Assembly (NCBI GenBank): GCA_009692925.1
Contig: SHYG01000011.1
Span: 1 to 42,252, forward strand
Direction of reading: 5' to 3'
From: Dehalococcoidia bacterium
GTDB taxonomy: Bacteria > Chloroflexota > Dehalococcoidia > Lucifugimonadales > UBA3495
DNA length: 42,252 nt
Part shown: positions 33,215 through 42,147 of the stretch, one piece after another
Layout: every line of letters begins with the position of its first letter
How positions within the stretch are numbered: the first letter of the stretch is position 1
Notes under the pieces: generated by a model
Database searches by the model: none
What the model was told of the DNA's origin: nothing
What the model saw: only the letters and a program-made list of their open reading frames with translations
Position numbers and translations under genes: made by a program

Positions 33215-34390
33215 GTGAAGATTTCCGAGGTTTTACTCGTGGCGCTGCGCCTGGGGCTGACCTCCTTTGGGGGGCCGATTGCCCACCTGGGTTACTTTCG
33301 GGAGGAGTATGTCCAGCGCCGCAAGTGGCTGGACGAGCCCACTTACGCCGACCTAGTGGCCCTGTGCCAGTTGCTGCCCGGCCCGGCCAGCAGCAAGGTG
33401 GGCTTTGCCGTAGGAATCCACCGCGCCGGACTCCTGGGCGGGCTGGCGGCCTGGGCGGGCTTCACCATGCCCTCGGCCATCGCCCTGGTGCTGTTCGCCT
33501 ACGGGCTGGCGGCATTCGGCGACGTTTCCGGAACGGGCTGGCTGCACGGGCTCAAGGTGGTGGCGGTGGCCGTGGTGGCCCTGGCGGTATGGGGCATGGC
33601 CCGGAGCCTGACGCCGGACCGGACTCGCGTGACCCTGGCGATCCTCGCCGCCGCCGGGGTGCTGTTCTGGGCCAATGCGGTTGCCCAGGTGTTGGTAATC
33701 GTCGCCGCCGGCGTGGCGGGAGCGTTCTTGATGCGGGAGCAACCCTCAATAGCGCCGGCCTACCGCTTTCCCATCGGCCGGCGGACTGGCGCCGTGGCTT
33801 TGGCGCTGTTTGCCGGTCTGCTCCTCCTGCTTCCCGTGGCGGCCAGCCTGGTGGACGGCAAGCCTCTGGCGGTCTTCGACAGCTTCTACCGCGCCGGCTC
33901 GCTGGTCTTCGGCGGCGGCCACCTGGTGCTGCCGCTGCTGCAGGAGGGCGTGGTGCCGCCCGGCTGGGTCACCAACGACCAGTTCATCGCCGGGTATGGC
34001 GCGACCCAGGCAGTGCCCGGCCCCCTCTTCACCTTCGCCGCATACTTGGGGGCAACCATAGACCTGTTCCCGGCGGCCTGGATGGGCGGGTTGTTCGCCC
34101 TGGCCGCCATCTTTCTGCCGGGCTTGCTGCTAACCGTGGGGGTGCTCCCCTTCTGGGACGGGCTGCGCTCGGTTACGGCGTTTCGGCGGGCGCTGGCAGG
34201 CGTTAACGCGGCGGTGGTGGGCATTTTGCTGGCCGCGCTGTACGACCCGGTGTGGACCTTGGCGATAAAAACACCCCAGGACTTTGCCCTGGGATTGGCG
34301 GCGTTTGCCCTGCTGGCCTTCTGGAAGCTGCCGCCCTGGCTGGTGGTGGTGCTGACGGCGGCGGGCGGCGCGGCCCTGGCGCGTTTCTAA
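33215..34390 (+). CDS. chrA: Chromate transporter family protein (two-domain ChrA)
   Basis: A 391-residue CHR-family membrane protein with both halves of the long form. The first half starts LRLGLTSFGGPIAHLGYFREEYVQRRKWLDE and includes LCQLLPGPASSKVGFAVG. The second repeats the pattern with GSLVFGGGHLVLPLLQ and GYGATQAVPGPLFTFAAYLG. It is expected to export chromate, though many members are uncharacterised. GTG 33215 is given as the first standard start. However, the only good ribosome site (GGGAGGAG, 33162-33169) points six bases on to an in-frame ATC at 33176, which would add 13 residues. The upstream gap holds repeats A and D. Confidence 0.9.
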   Translation: MKISEVLLVALRLGLTSFGGPIAHLGYFREEYVQRRKWLDEPTYADLVALCQLLPGPASSKVGFAVGIHRAGLLGGLAAWAGFTMPSAIALVLFAYGLAAFGDVSGTGWLHGLKVVAVAVVALAVWGMARSLTPDRTRVTLAILAAAGVLFWANAVAQVLVIVAAGVAGAFLMREQPSIAPAYRFPIGRRTGAVALALFAGLLLLLPVAASLVDGKPLAVFDSFYRAGSLVFGGGHLVLPLLQEGVVPPGWVTNDQFIAGYGATQAVPGPLFTFAAYLGATIDLFPAAWMGGLFALAAIFLPGLLLTVGVLPFWDGLRSVTAFRRALAGVNAAVVGILLAALYDPVWTLAIKTPQDFALGLAAFALLAFWKLPPWLVVVLTAAGGAALARF

Positions 34391-34473
34391 AACTTTCGTA
34401 AATCCCCTCCAACCGCCAGGCCTTGGAGGCGTGCAGTAATATCGCCTGTGCCGCGGGTGACTAAAACCATCGT

Positions 34474-34540
34474 AAATCCACTAATCTCCTAATCCCCGCC
34501 TTTGGGTACCTTTCTGCGGGGATTTGGGGATTAGGGGATA
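34474..34540. repeat. Family C palindromic repeat, copy 6
   Basis: Arms AATCCACTAATCTCCTAATC (from 34475) and GCGGGGATTTGGGGATTAGG flank TTTGGGTACC. It lies in the convergent gap between chrA and the next gene. Confidence 0.75.
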
Positions 34541-34568
34541 TGCCTTCTAAGTTTTGTTCATGGCGAGG

Positions 34569-35081
34569 CTACCGGCGCGCGGCGGGCTTGGCTCGTGCGC
34601 GGGCGGGCGCCGCTGCAGGTGCGGGCGCGGCCTCGGTAAGGAACTCCATGCCGGCGCCTACCACCTCAATGTGCATGGAGCGCACGTCGGGCGCCTGGGG
34701 GCTGAACATCACGCCCACGGTGATGTTGATGCCCTGGTTCACCTCCGGGCTGCCCGGCACCTCAAACCGCGCCTCCAGGTGATCGCCCTGCAGGCCCAGG
34801 CTGGTGTGGGTCGCAATCTGCTGCTCCCCGTCGTAGACCATCACCTCATGCACCGTGGCGTGGGAGCGGGTGCGGAAACTGAGCAGGGCCGTTCCCGCCC
34901 GCAGCCGCCGGCCGTCCACCACCGTAGGCGTGGCGATGGGGAAGTGGACCCAGGCGTTCTGGCCGGGCGCGCCCTCAATTCGCACAAAGGGGCCGCAGTG
35001 GCGCACCCCAGTCAGCCGGTTCAGGTACTCCACCTGCATGGATGACCCGTGAACCCACGAGGTGTACGCGGGATTTGGCAT
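34569..35081 (-). CDS. Conserved hypothetical protein (beta-rich, DUF6623-like)
   Basis: A 170-residue soluble protein beginning NPAYTSWVHGSSMQVEYLNR, then GVRHCGPFVRIEGAPGQNAWVHFPIATPTVVDGRRLR, a pattern I recall from an uncharacterised family (DUF6623), although the name is from memory. The core (to about 145) is predicted all-beta, with VHEVMVYDGEQQIA and GINITVGVMFSP. The C-terminal 25 residues are an Ala/Pro/Arg tail rich in AP and AR dipeptides. There is no signal peptide. AAGGGGG lies before ATG 35081 and a TATAAT at 35126-35131 may drive it. Function unknown. Confidence 0.78.
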   Translation of the reverse strand: MPNPAYTSWVHGSSMQVEYLNRLTGVRHCGPFVRIEGAPGQNAWVHFPIATPTVVDGRRLRAGTALLSFRTRSHATVHEVMVYDGEQQIATHTSLGLQGDHLEARFEVPGSPEVNQGINITVGVMFSPQAPDVRSMHIEVVGAGMEFLTEAAPAPAAAPARARAKPAARR

Positions 35082-35125
35082 GATGGCCCCCCTTATACAG
35101 ATGCAGTGGCTGGGTGTTGCAGGGG

Positions 35126-35131
35126 ATTATA
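35126..35131 (-). promoter_or_regulatory. Candidate -10 element upstream of the DUF6623-like gene
   Basis: TATAAT on the minus strand, 45 bases before ATG 35081; no canonical -35. It overlaps sequence next to a family A flank. Confidence 0.35.
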
Positions 35132-35141
35132 GCGTGCCCTG

Positions 35142-35212
35142 GTTGGGGAAGAAACTCTGGGACGGAAATCCCCCCAACCCCCCTTTGCAAAGGGAGGCGA
35201 GGGGGATTTCCG
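35142..35212. repeat. Family A element, copy 9
   Basis: Flank GTTGGGGAAGAAACTCTGGG followed by GACGGAAATCCCCCCAACCC, centre TTTGCAAAG, and a right arm GGAGGCGAGGGGGATTTCCG. Confidence 0.7.
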
Positions 35213-35244
35213 CAGCCTCGATAAACGGCCTTTCGCAGGAACCG

Positions 35245-36435
35245 CTACGCCCTCCGGCGACCGGCGCGGTACACCAGCACCACCAGCAGGGATACCAGGA
35301 CTACGCCGGCGATGGGGCCGCCGATGGCCCACCACAGCCAGGCCTTGGAGTCGTCATCCTCCACAAAGGCGATCTGCACGTAGGAGTCGGGCTGCTCCGG
35401 ACGGGCCTTCTCCTGCCCCGCGGGAACCAAGCCCTGGTTCAACACCTTGACCGTCACTTCGCCCTGGCGTTCCAGGGCGCTGATGGTGAGGTCAAACTTG
35501 TCGCTGAAAACCCGCATCAACAGCTCGGCCCGTTCCTGGTCGTCCTTTACCGACACATACACCCGGTCCAGCTTGCCGTCAAGGGTCGGGATCAAGGCCT
35601 TGACCTGCTCCACCGCGACGGCGACGTCCTTGACCTCCACCTCAAGGGTGGCGGAGGGCGACGGGACTTGCTCTGCCTGGGGCGGGAACAGGGAGACGTG
35701 GATGGTGGCCATCTCCACCCGGCGCTCCAGGAAGTTCAGTTGCCCCTGCATCCGCTCAATCTCCCCGCGCACGCGGGCCAGCTCCCGTTCGATGGTGAGA
35801 ATCTCGGTCACCGTGGCTGCCCGGCTCAGCAGCGACAGCATGCTCTGCTCCTGCCGCAAGGAGCTGGCCAGGCGAGCCTTCAAGTCGATGAACTGGCTGG
35901 ATACGTCCTCGCTGCCCACGTTGCGGTTCTGGACCTTGCCCAGGGCCTCCAGCCGCTCCATGGCGGCGAAGAACTGGGGCTGGGGCACCCGCACGGTGAT
36001 GCTGGCCTGCTGTTGCTTGGCACCGCCGGAGCTGGAGAGCTGCTCCACGAAGCCGCCCAAGCCTTCCGCGATGGCCCGCACCTGGCTGGTGGCCGCTGGG
36101 ACGACGGTCACCTCGATGGACAGGGAGGCCTGGGAAATAACCTGCCGCTGGATGATATCCAACTGGCTGGGCGCCGAGCCGAAGTCGCTGGGCGGCGCCT
36201 GCTCCTTGCTCAAGAGCGCACGGGATGCCGGAGCTGGGGTGGCAAACGAGGGCGGCATCGCGGCGATGCCAGCGGGGGCAGCGGGCCCTCTAAATCCGTC
36301 TCCACCCGTGAAGGTATTACCCGTGGAATCCGCAGTCATGTTTTGCCCTTCCCCCAACCGGGCAGACGAAGAGCCGCAAGCGACGAGCAGTGTTGCGGCA
36401 ACGCCGAATATCAGTAGTGCTGCTAATTTACGCAT
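35245..36435 (-). CDS. DUF4349 lipoprotein with C-terminal membrane anchor
   Basis: A 396-residue protein of the DUF4349 type, probably cell-envelope associated. The signal RKLAALLIFGVAATLLVA ends in lipobox VAC, followed by a Gly/Ser/Ala-rich stretch. The domain (about 115-310) contains RQVISQASLSIEVTVV, GGFVEQLSSSG, SITVRVPQPQFFAAMERLEALG, then a coiled-coil helix pair (LKARLASSLRQEQSML ... ILTIERELARVRGEIERMQGQL) and ATIHVSLFPP. A C-terminal helix (WWAIGGPIAGVVLVSLLVVLV) with a basic end anchors it. ATG 36435 after AAGGAG was chosen over a longer frame from 36516 that lacks a signal at its start. Role unknown. Confidence 0.88.
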   Translation of the reverse strand: MRKLAALLIFGVAATLLVACGSSSARLGEGQNMTADSTGNTFTGGDGFRGPAAPAGIAAMPPSFATPAPASRALLSKEQAPPSDFGSAPSQLDIIQRQVISQASLSIEVTVVPAATSQVRAIAEGLGGFVEQLSSSGGAKQQQASITVRVPQPQFFAAMERLEALGKVQNRNVGSEDVSSQFIDLKARLASSLRQEQSMLSLLSRAATVTEILTIERELARVRGEIERMQGQLNFLERRVEMATIHVSLFPPQAEQVPSPSATLEVEVKDVAVAVEQVKALIPTLDGKLDRVYVSVKDDQERAELLMRVFSDKFDLTISALERQGEVTVKVLNQGLVPAGQEKARPEQPDSYVQIAFVEDDDSKAWLWWAIGGPIAGVVLVSLLVVLVYRAGRRRA

Positions 36436-36535
36436 AATCTGACCGCTCCTTGTTCCGTCAATCCATTCTACTGAATTATGACGGTAGCGGCCCGCCGAAA
36501 GTTCCAGCGGGGGCACGAAGACGTAGGGGCGGGGG

Positions 36536-36588
36536 ACGAAAATACCCCCAACCCCCCTTTACAAAGGGGGGCGAGACGGGATTTCGTT
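36536..36588. repeat. Family A element, copy 10
   Basis: GACGAAAATACCCCCAACCC, centre TTTACAAAG, and CGAGACGGGATTTCGT. A second flank TTCTCAACCGAGGCTAG follows and merges into a family B copy. Confidence 0.7.
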
Positions 36589-36598
36589 CTCAACCGAG

Positions 36599-36636
36599 GC
36601 TAGAGGGAGATACAGGGGGGGTAATCCGACCTCCTA
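36599..36636. repeat. Family B repeat, partial copy 5, abutting a gene stop
   Basis: On the minus strand, ACCCCCCCTGTATCTCCCTC follows directly after the TAG stop (36634-36636) of the methyltransferase gene. Confidence 0.55.
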
Positions 36637-37164
36637 GCGTGCCGACAGCGCCCCTTGCTCCAAGGCCAGCAGGCGGGCCTTCACCGTGAGGCCGCCAGCG
36701 CCGTAGCCGTGCAGCCCGCCGTCGCTGCCAATGACCCGGTGGCAGGGGATGACCAGGGCCAGCCGGTTGCGCGCCATGGCCTGTCCCGCGGCCCGCACCG
36801 CCAGGGGGTTGCCGGCGGCGGCGGCCAGCCAGGCGTAGCTGCGGGTCTCCCCGGCGGGTATGCGGCGGCAGGCTTCCCAGGCCGCGCGGAAGAAGGGGGG
36901 CGCGCCCTCCAAGTCCAGGGCGATATCATCCAGGGAGCCCACACGGCCCCGGCAGTAGCTCGCCAGCCGCGCCTGCACCGGGGCAAAGGCGGCATCGTCC
37001 TGAGTCGCCAGGGGCAGGTCGGGCGCCAGACCCTCCAGGGCCTCCTGGGGCGTGGGTTTCAGACTGAGGCGGCGCAGGCCTTTGTCACTGCCCAGCAGGC
37101 CCAGCCAGCCCCTGCCGCCGGGGAAGGATGCCAGCTCCATGAGGTGGTACTGGTACTGATGCAT
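36634..37164 (-). CDS. Methylated-DNA-[protein]-cysteine S-methyltransferase
   Basis: A 176-residue O6-alkylguanine DNA alkyltransferase, the suicide repair protein that takes the alkyl group onto its own cysteine. The C-terminal DNA-binding domain has RIPAGETRSYAWLAAAAGNP, the arginine finger helix AVRAAGQAMARNRLALVI and the acceptor motif PCHRVIG, then GLHGYGAGGLTVKARLLALE. The N-terminal half is the usual weakly conserved domain. ATG 37164 is preferred over ATG 37200 because GGAGGGAG lies about eight bases before it. The TAG stop lies at the edge of a family B repeat. Confidence 0.93.
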   Translation of the reverse strand: MHQYQYHLMELASFPGGRGWLGLLGSDKGLRRLSLKPTPQEALEGLAPDLPLATQDDAAFAPVQARLASYCRGRVGSLDDIALDLEGAPPFFRAAWEACRRIPAGETRSYAWLAAAAGNPLAVRAAGQAMARNRLALVIPCHRVIGSDGGLHGYGAGGLTVKARLLALEQGALSAR

Positions 37165-37207
37165 CGACACAACTCCCTCCGCTTTAGCGCCTGTTGCCAT
37201 TTGTTAC

Positions 37208-37281
37208 CGTAGGGGCGCACCTGCGTGTGCGCCCCGGGGCGGGGGTGGCCGGGGCAGACACATAGGTCTGCCCCTACCGAG
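37208..37281. repeat. Double hairpin repeat (family F type)
   Basis: Two hairpins, GGGGCGCAC/GTGCGCCCC (37212-37235) and GGGGCAGAC/GTCTGCCCC (37251-37274), lie within an outer CGTAG...CTACCG frame. It occupies the gap between the transglutaminase and methyltransferase genes. Confidence 0.65.
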
Positions 37282-37308
37282 CATCCCGCGTATTTTTAAG
37301 TGAGGTTC

Positions 37309-39846
37309 TCAGGCGGCCGGCGTTGGTTCGGAGGTGCGGCGACGCAGCGCGCCCAGCAGCAGCGGCAGGCGCAGTTGCAGCCAGGCCTGGTCCAGCTCCT
37401 GAAGCTCGGCATCGGTGAGGGACTTCTTGCCGTAAAGGCTGCGCACGTAGGCGTTGACGATGACCGCCAGGCTGCCGCGGTGCTGGGGCCACGCGGCTTC
37501 CAACTTCTGGCAGTACTGGTGCGGCGTCTGGTGGGGCGACGGCCCCGCCGCGCTTAGGGATGCCAAACGGCCCAGGTTGCGGAAGACGATGTGCGGGTCC
37601 GGCGAAGGGCTGACATACTTGCGCCATCCCAGCCAGGCCAGCCCGCCAGCCAGCGCCCCGGCCAGCACCCCCGCCAACAGGAACGGGAAGACGCCGCCCC
37701 AGCGGGTGAACCAGGGCCCCTGGTTCTGCGCGTTGCCCAGCGCGCCAAAGTCCGGGGGAAAGAAGCAGTCGTCCCCATCTTCGTCGGCGCAGAACGGGTC
37801 AGCCACCCCCGAGCTGGCTGGGGTGACGGCACGGGGGGCCTGCTCCAGTCCGGGCCGGTAGACGCCAGGCAGGTCCGCGCCGGGAGTGGGCTCGAAGGGG
37901 ATCCACCCATAGCCGGGGAAGAACACCTCCACCCAGGCGTGGCTGTGGCTGTCTTTGACGCTGTACAAGTCCTGATCCGCCAGCTTGTCGCCCATGGTAT
38001 AACCCGTCGCCAGGCGGGCGGGTATGCCCACCGAGCGGGCCAGCACCACGGTGGAGGAGGCAAAGTATTCGCTGTAACCCCGGCGCAGGGTGAACAGGAA
38101 ATGGTCTACCCCGTCCACGTTGTACGGGGGCGGGTCCACCTGCAGGGTGTAGGTAAAGGCGCCCAAATATGTCTCGATAGCCTTGACCTTGTCGTAGGGG
38201 TTGCGGGCGTTGCCGGTAAGCTGGACTGCCAGGTCTTTCACCCGCTGGGGCACTTCCGGCGGGAGCTGGGTGTAGCGGGTCAGGACCCAGGTAGGGTATT
38301 CCGTACCGGCGCGGCGCAACTTCAGCGGCGCGGCGTAGGACACCGAGGAGGTAATCTGGTAGCTTTGGCCCACCGCCACGCCCCCCTTGGGCAGGCGCAG
38401 GGAGAGCACGTCGGGCTGTTCCGGCAGAGCCTCCTCCAGAATGACCTTCCGCACCACGCCAGCGGCGCGGTCGGCGGCCACCAAACGGAACTCGTCGGGG
38501 AAATCGGCGTGCAGGTACTCCGCCAGTGCGGCATCGGTGGCGCCGCCGCCGGACTGGGCGATGCGCGCCAAGCCCTGGGCGGCCTTGGCCAGCCGCGGCG
38601 GCAAGAAAGCGAACGACTCCGGCTTGATCAAGTCCAGAGTGTAGCGGGGCGACTCGTAGGTCTCCATGCGGGCGTCCAGGGTGGAACCCAACGCCTGCCC
38701 GGCCATGAACAGGTTGCGGCCCGCGTAACCGGGCGTGACCGTGTAGGTCACCGGAGTGCGGGACTGGTAGGCCTGGCCGGCGGAGTAGGCAGGACGCCAG
38801 TCCAGGGGCTTGAACACCGTGTCCTCGGCGATCCAGCCCTTGCTGCTGTAGGTGCTGTAGCTGCGCGCCTTCCAGTACAGGGGCGCCGGCGAATTGACCT
38901 GAAGCACCTGAGTAGTGGTGGGATTGATGGTGCCCTGGAAGGCCATCACGTCGCTCCAGAGGCGGTAGGGCAGCGGCTTGCGGGCGGGCAAACCGGCAAA
39001 GAGGCGGTTGAAGTCGTCCTCGTATCCCCTTACCGGAGAGCGCAGCACCTCATAAGTCGCATGGACCGGCGCCACGGCGCTCCCCGCCGGAATGAGAAAC
39101 GCCACCGATAGCACTACGATGGCCAGCAGCACGCTGTCGGACAGGGAGAGCAGGCCCAAATGGCTGTCGTACTGGTAGTTGCGCCGCTCCCACTCCTGGC
39201 GGCGGCGCACCGCGCGCACGCGGGCCACCAGCAGCAAACCGGTGAGCAGATACAAGGCCAAATAGGCGCTGGCGTTGGGCGGCAGGTAGGTGAGGTTGGA
39301 CAGCAGGCCCGCGCCGCCCAGGACAAACACGCCCCAGAAGTTGCGGTACCGGAAGAACACCCAGGCGGCCAAATACCCCGCCAGCCAGGTGAACACCATC
39401 AGGGCAAAGGCGAAGGGCACCGCGTCCAGGCTGATGGTGCCGGTGCGGGCGGCGGTCCACCACAGCTCCAGGCGGTAGATAAGGTCGTGGGTGCCGGCCA
39501 GGTCCAGCCCAGGAGCCTGGTAGGAGGTCAGCTCGCGGATCACCACTCCCAGCCCGATGAGCAGTCCCGCGGGCAGAACCAAAATGCCCCAGAAAGGCAG
39601 CCGGGACAGGACCAGACCGGTGAGCATGGCCCACAACACCAGGGAGACCAGGTTGGGGGTAGGCGCCCAATTCGCCTTCTCCACCGACCACACCACCACC
39701 ATCAAGTTCAGGGCCAACAGAAGTACCGAGGCCCAGCCGTCTCCCGGCCGCACGTGGCGCTGCAGCAGACTGAAGGCGCGGCCGGGCAGGTCGGCGCTGA
39801 CGGCCCCGCGGCGGGCGACAGTATCCACGATGGCGCTGAGGGTCAT
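37309..39846 (-). CDS. TgpA-type transglutaminase-like membrane protein with Ser in place of catalytic Cys
   Basis: An 845-residue protein: six or more membrane helices (about 30-260, DUF3488/TgpA-like), an extracytoplasmic region with the transglutaminase core (about 555-660), a further helix near 715-735 and a DUF4129-like cytoplasmic tail. The core reads RRGYSEYFASSTVVLARSVG, then SHSHAWVEVFFPGYGW and FEPTPG. The family's nucleophilic cysteine position (GYCEYFA) is serine S592, encoded by AGC at 38071-38073, one base from TGC. H636 and an acidic E652 are retained. Classical cysteine-protease or transglutaminase chemistry is therefore doubtful. Its start overlaps the DUF58 gene by four bases (ATGA), so it is translationally coupled in a moxR-DUF58-tgpA operon. 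Confidence 0.92.
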   Translation of the reverse strand: MTLSAIVDTVARRGAVSADLPGRAFSLLQRHVRPGDGWASVLLLALNLMVVVWSVEKANWAPTPNLVSLVLWAMLTGLVLSRLPFWGILVLPAGLLIGLGVVIRELTSYQAPGLDLAGTHDLIYRLELWWTAARTGTISLDAVPFAFALMVFTWLAGYLAAWVFFRYRNFWGVFVLGGAGLLSNLTYLPPNASAYLALYLLTGLLLVARVRAVRRRQEWERRNYQYDSHLGLLSLSDSVLLAIVVLSVAFLIPAGSAVAPVHATYEVLRSPVRGYEDDFNRLFAGLPARKPLPYRLWSDVMAFQGTINPTTTQVLQVNSPAPLYWKARSYSTYSSKGWIAEDTVFKPLDWRPAYSAGQAYQSRTPVTYTVTPGYAGRNLFMAGQALGSTLDARMETYESPRYTLDLIKPESFAFLPPRLAKAAQGLARIAQSGGGATDAALAEYLHADFPDEFRLVAADRAAGVVRKVILEEALPEQPDVLSLRLPKGGVAVGQSYQITSSVSYAAPLKLRRAGTEYPTWVLTRYTQLPPEVPQRVKDLAVQLTGNARNPYDKVKAIETYLGAFTYTLQVDPPPYNVDGVDHFLFTLRRGYSEYFASSTVVLARSVGIPARLATGYTMGDKLADQDLYSVKDSHSHAWVEVFFPGYGWIPFEPTPGADLPGVYRPGLEQAPRAVTPASSGVADPFCADEDGDDCFFPPDFGALGNAQNQGPWFTRWGGVFPFLLAGVLAGALAGGLAWLGWRKYVSPSPDPHIVFRNLGRLASLSAAGPSPHQTPHQYCQKLEAAWPQHRGSLAVIVNAYVRSLYGKKSLTDAELQELDQAWLQLRLPLLLGALRRRTSEPTPAA

Positions 39847-41111
39847 GACGTCACCCCCACGCTGGCCTGAGTCGCCGCGCTGGGGTCCGGCGGCGCGTCG
39901 CCATCGGCGCCCACCACGGGGTTGCGCAGGGCCCCGTTAATCGCCTGTCCCCGGGGCACGCGGTAGACGGGAATCTGGTTGAGCAGCAGGGCGTTGAGCA
40001 CTGGTTCCAGGCTGTCGGCGCTGCCGAAGTCCTGGGGGTCCACCAGCACTGCCGCGACCTTCACTCCCTGGCGGCGCAGGGAAGCCAGCGCCGACACCCA
40101 CTCGGGCCGGGTGGAGGCAGTTATCACCGTCACGGTGTTGAACTGGCTGAACTGGGGGCGCAGCTCGTAGAGGAACCGCTCCAGAGCGGTGCGGCCCAGG
40201 GCCTGGGCTTCCGCCAGCGCCTCCATCAGCTTGCCCAACTGGGCCGAGCTGCTGTCGGGCCGGATGATGTGATTCTCCGCACCGCTGGAGGCCAAACCCA
40301 CCGGCAGGGACAGGTCCACCATGCGCTGGGCCAGGGATGCGGCGATGGTCACGCCCAGCTCTTCCGTGTTGTCGGTCAGGTCGCTGCCCGCCTGGACGCT
40401 GCGCTGCAAGTCCAACACCAGCCAGGCCTCCGCGGACATGCCCTCGTCGGACTCCTTGACCATCAGGGTGTTCATCCGGGCCGTATATGGCCAGTGGATG
40501 TGGCGAAAGCTGTCGCCCTCGGCGTACTCCCGCACCGAGGAGAAGTTGGGGGTGACGTGGTTGGTGCGGCGATAGGCGCGGCTTTCGCTGGGCAGGTGGG
40601 CCAAACGCGGGTCCAAGTCTGGCAGGGGTTGCGGCGCAGGCAAGACGGTATAGGCTTGGGTTTGCAGGAAGCGGCGGCGCAGCCGGAACAGGCCAAAGGG
40701 GTCTTGGCTGCTGACCTCCACCTGGCCGGTCTGGTACACGCCCCGCCGGGCCAGGTAGGTGCGGGTCTTCCAGGTGCGGCGCTGGTCGCGCACCAGGGCC
40801 ACGCCCCGGCCGGTGGTGTAGTCGGGCAGGTCTGAGACCTCCACCACCTCCAGCCAGGACTTGGGCAGCCGGTGGCGGTTGATGAGCTGCACCTCGCCCT
40901 CCAGGTACTCCCCCGCCTGACCCCGGCTGCCGGCGCGGGTGAGGCGCACCTCCAGTCCCCGCAAGTTCAGCCAGGCCCAGCCAAAGCCGATGCCCAGGAT
41001 AAGCAGCAGGGCGTAGAGCAGACGGAAAAAGAAGTCAAAGCCTGTGCCCAGAGTGTAGAAGGTTACTACGCCCAGCAGGATCACGATGCCTGCGCTTCGC
41101 TTGCTTAACAT
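39843..41111 (-). CDS. DUF58 domain-containing protein
   Basis: A 422-residue protein with two N-terminal membrane helices (about 7-45) and a DUF58 domain with a von Willebrand factor A-like fold. Signature motifs are FGLFRLRR, the DUF58 core VREYAEGDSFRHIHWPYTARMNTLMVKE and the MIDAS-like WLVLDLQ strand that follows it; a second strand is VTVITAST. DUF58 proteins typically pair with MoxR ATPases, probably recruiting the ATPase to a membrane client. Here moxR is upstream by 82 bp, across a family B repeat, and the transglutaminase-like gene overlaps its end by four bases. ATG 41111 has a weak AGGGAAAG ribosome site. Confidence 0.93.
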   Translation of the reverse strand: MLSKRSAGIVILLGVVTFYTLGTGFDFFFRLLYALLLILGIGFGWAWLNLRGLEVRLTRAGSRGQAGEYLEGEVQLINRHRLPKSWLEVVEVSDLPDYTTGRGVALVRDQRRTWKTRTYLARRGVYQTGQVEVSSQDPFGLFRLRRRFLQTQAYTVLPAPQPLPDLDPRLAHLPSESRAYRRTNHVTPNFSSVREYAEGDSFRHIHWPYTARMNTLMVKESDEGMSAEAWLVLDLQRSVQAGSDLTDNTEELGVTIAASLAQRMVDLSLPVGLASSGAENHIIRPDSSSAQLGKLMEALAEAQALGRTALERFLYELRPQFSQFNTVTVITASTRPEWVSALASLRRQGVKVAAVLVDPQDFGSADSLEPVLNALLLNQIPVYRVPRGQAINGALRNPVVGADGDAPPDPSAATQASVGVTS

Positions 41112-41129
41112 AGCTGCTTTCCCTATGAG

Positions 41130-41196
41130 GGGGGTGGTACGACCCCCTCTGTATCTCCCCCTTCGTTAAGGGGGCGAAGGACGGCCTGTCCCCCTA
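41130..41196. repeat. Family B repeat, copy 4, between moxR and the DUF58 gene
   Basis: CCCCCTCTGTATCTCCCCCT then TCGTTAAGGGGGCGAAGGAC. It abuts the moxR TAG stop (41194-41196). Confidence 0.7.
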
Positions 41197-42147
41197 CCGC
41201 ACCGCCCCAGGCACCGCCACCTCGTTCAGCAGGCTGGAGACCACGTCGGTGGCCTTGACGCCCCGCATGCGGGCCGAGGGCGACAGGATGATGCGGTGGG
41301 CCATTACCGGCACGGCCAGGAACTTGATGTCGTCGGGGACTACGTAGTCGCGCTCCCGCAACAGGGCCAAGGCGCGGGCCGCCCGGAACAGCCCCAGGGA
41401 GGCTCGGGGAGATGCCCCCAGGGAAACGTCCCGGTGCCGCCGGGTGGCCTCCACCAAGCCCACGATGTACTGGCGCACCAGCCGGTCCACGTACACCGTC
41501 CGCGCCGCCTCTTGTAAATCCAGCACCTGCTGGGGCGTGGCCACGGCGCGCAGGGTGTCCATGGGGTTGGACTGCTCCTGCCGCTCGATGATGTCCATCT
41601 CCTCATTGAAGTCCGGGTAGCCCAGGCTGATGCGCAACAGGAACCGGTCCAGCTGGGCCTCAGGCAACGGGAAGGTGCCCTCGTACTCAATGGGGTTCTG
41701 GGTGGCCATCACCATGAAGGGAAGCTGAAGCTGGTGGGTCACGCCGTCCACCGTCACCTGGCGCTCCTCCATGGCCTCCAGCAGGGCGGACTGGGTCTTG
41801 GGGGTGGCCCGGTTAATCTCGTCGGCCAGCACCACCTGCGCAATGATCGGCCCCGGCCGGAACTGGAACTCGGAGGTGCGCTGGTTGTAAACGGAGATGC
41901 CCGTCACGTCGCTGGGCAGCAGGTCGGGGGTGAACTGGATACGCTTGAAGGAGCAGCCGATGGACATGGCTAGGCTCTTGGCCAGAGTGGTCTTGCCCAC
42001 GCCGGGCACGTCTTCCACCAGCATGTGCCCCTGGGCGATGAGGGCGGCCAGGGCCTGCTCCACCACCAGGGTCTTGCCCACGATGACCTGGGCCACGTTC
42101 TCCACGATGCGGCGGGCCGCGGTAGTGGCCGGTGCGGTCTCCTGCAC
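41194..42147 (-). CDS. MoxR-family AAA+ ATPase
   Basis: A 317-residue cytoplasmic AAA+ ATPase acting as a chaperone for the DUF58/transglutaminase membrane partners. It shows the lead helix [39 protein letters not shown] (Walker A GVGKTT), Walker [25 protein letters not shown], sensor 1 [22 protein letters not shown] with the arginine finger region, and the sensor 2 lid [23 protein letters not shown] 42147 was chosen because AAGGAGG lies five bases before it; an ATG at 42249 would add 34 unconserved residues. Bases 42148-42252 are its upstream region, with no certain promoter. Confidence 0.95.
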   Translation of the reverse strand: MQETAPATTAARRIVENVAQVIVGKTLVVEQALAALIAQGHMLVEDVPGVGKTTLAKSLAMSIGCSFKRIQFTPDLLPSDVTGISVYNQRTSEFQFRPGPIIAQVVLADEINRATPKTQSALLEAMEERQVTVDGVTHQLQLPFMVMATQNPIEYEGTFPLPEAQLDRFLLRISLGYPDFNEEMDIIERQEQSNPMDTLRAVATPQQVLDLQEAARTVYVDRLVRQYIVGLVEATRRHRDVSLGASPRASLGLFRAARALALLRERDYVVPDDIKFLAVPVMAHRIILSPSARMRGVKATDVVSSLLNEVAVPGAVR

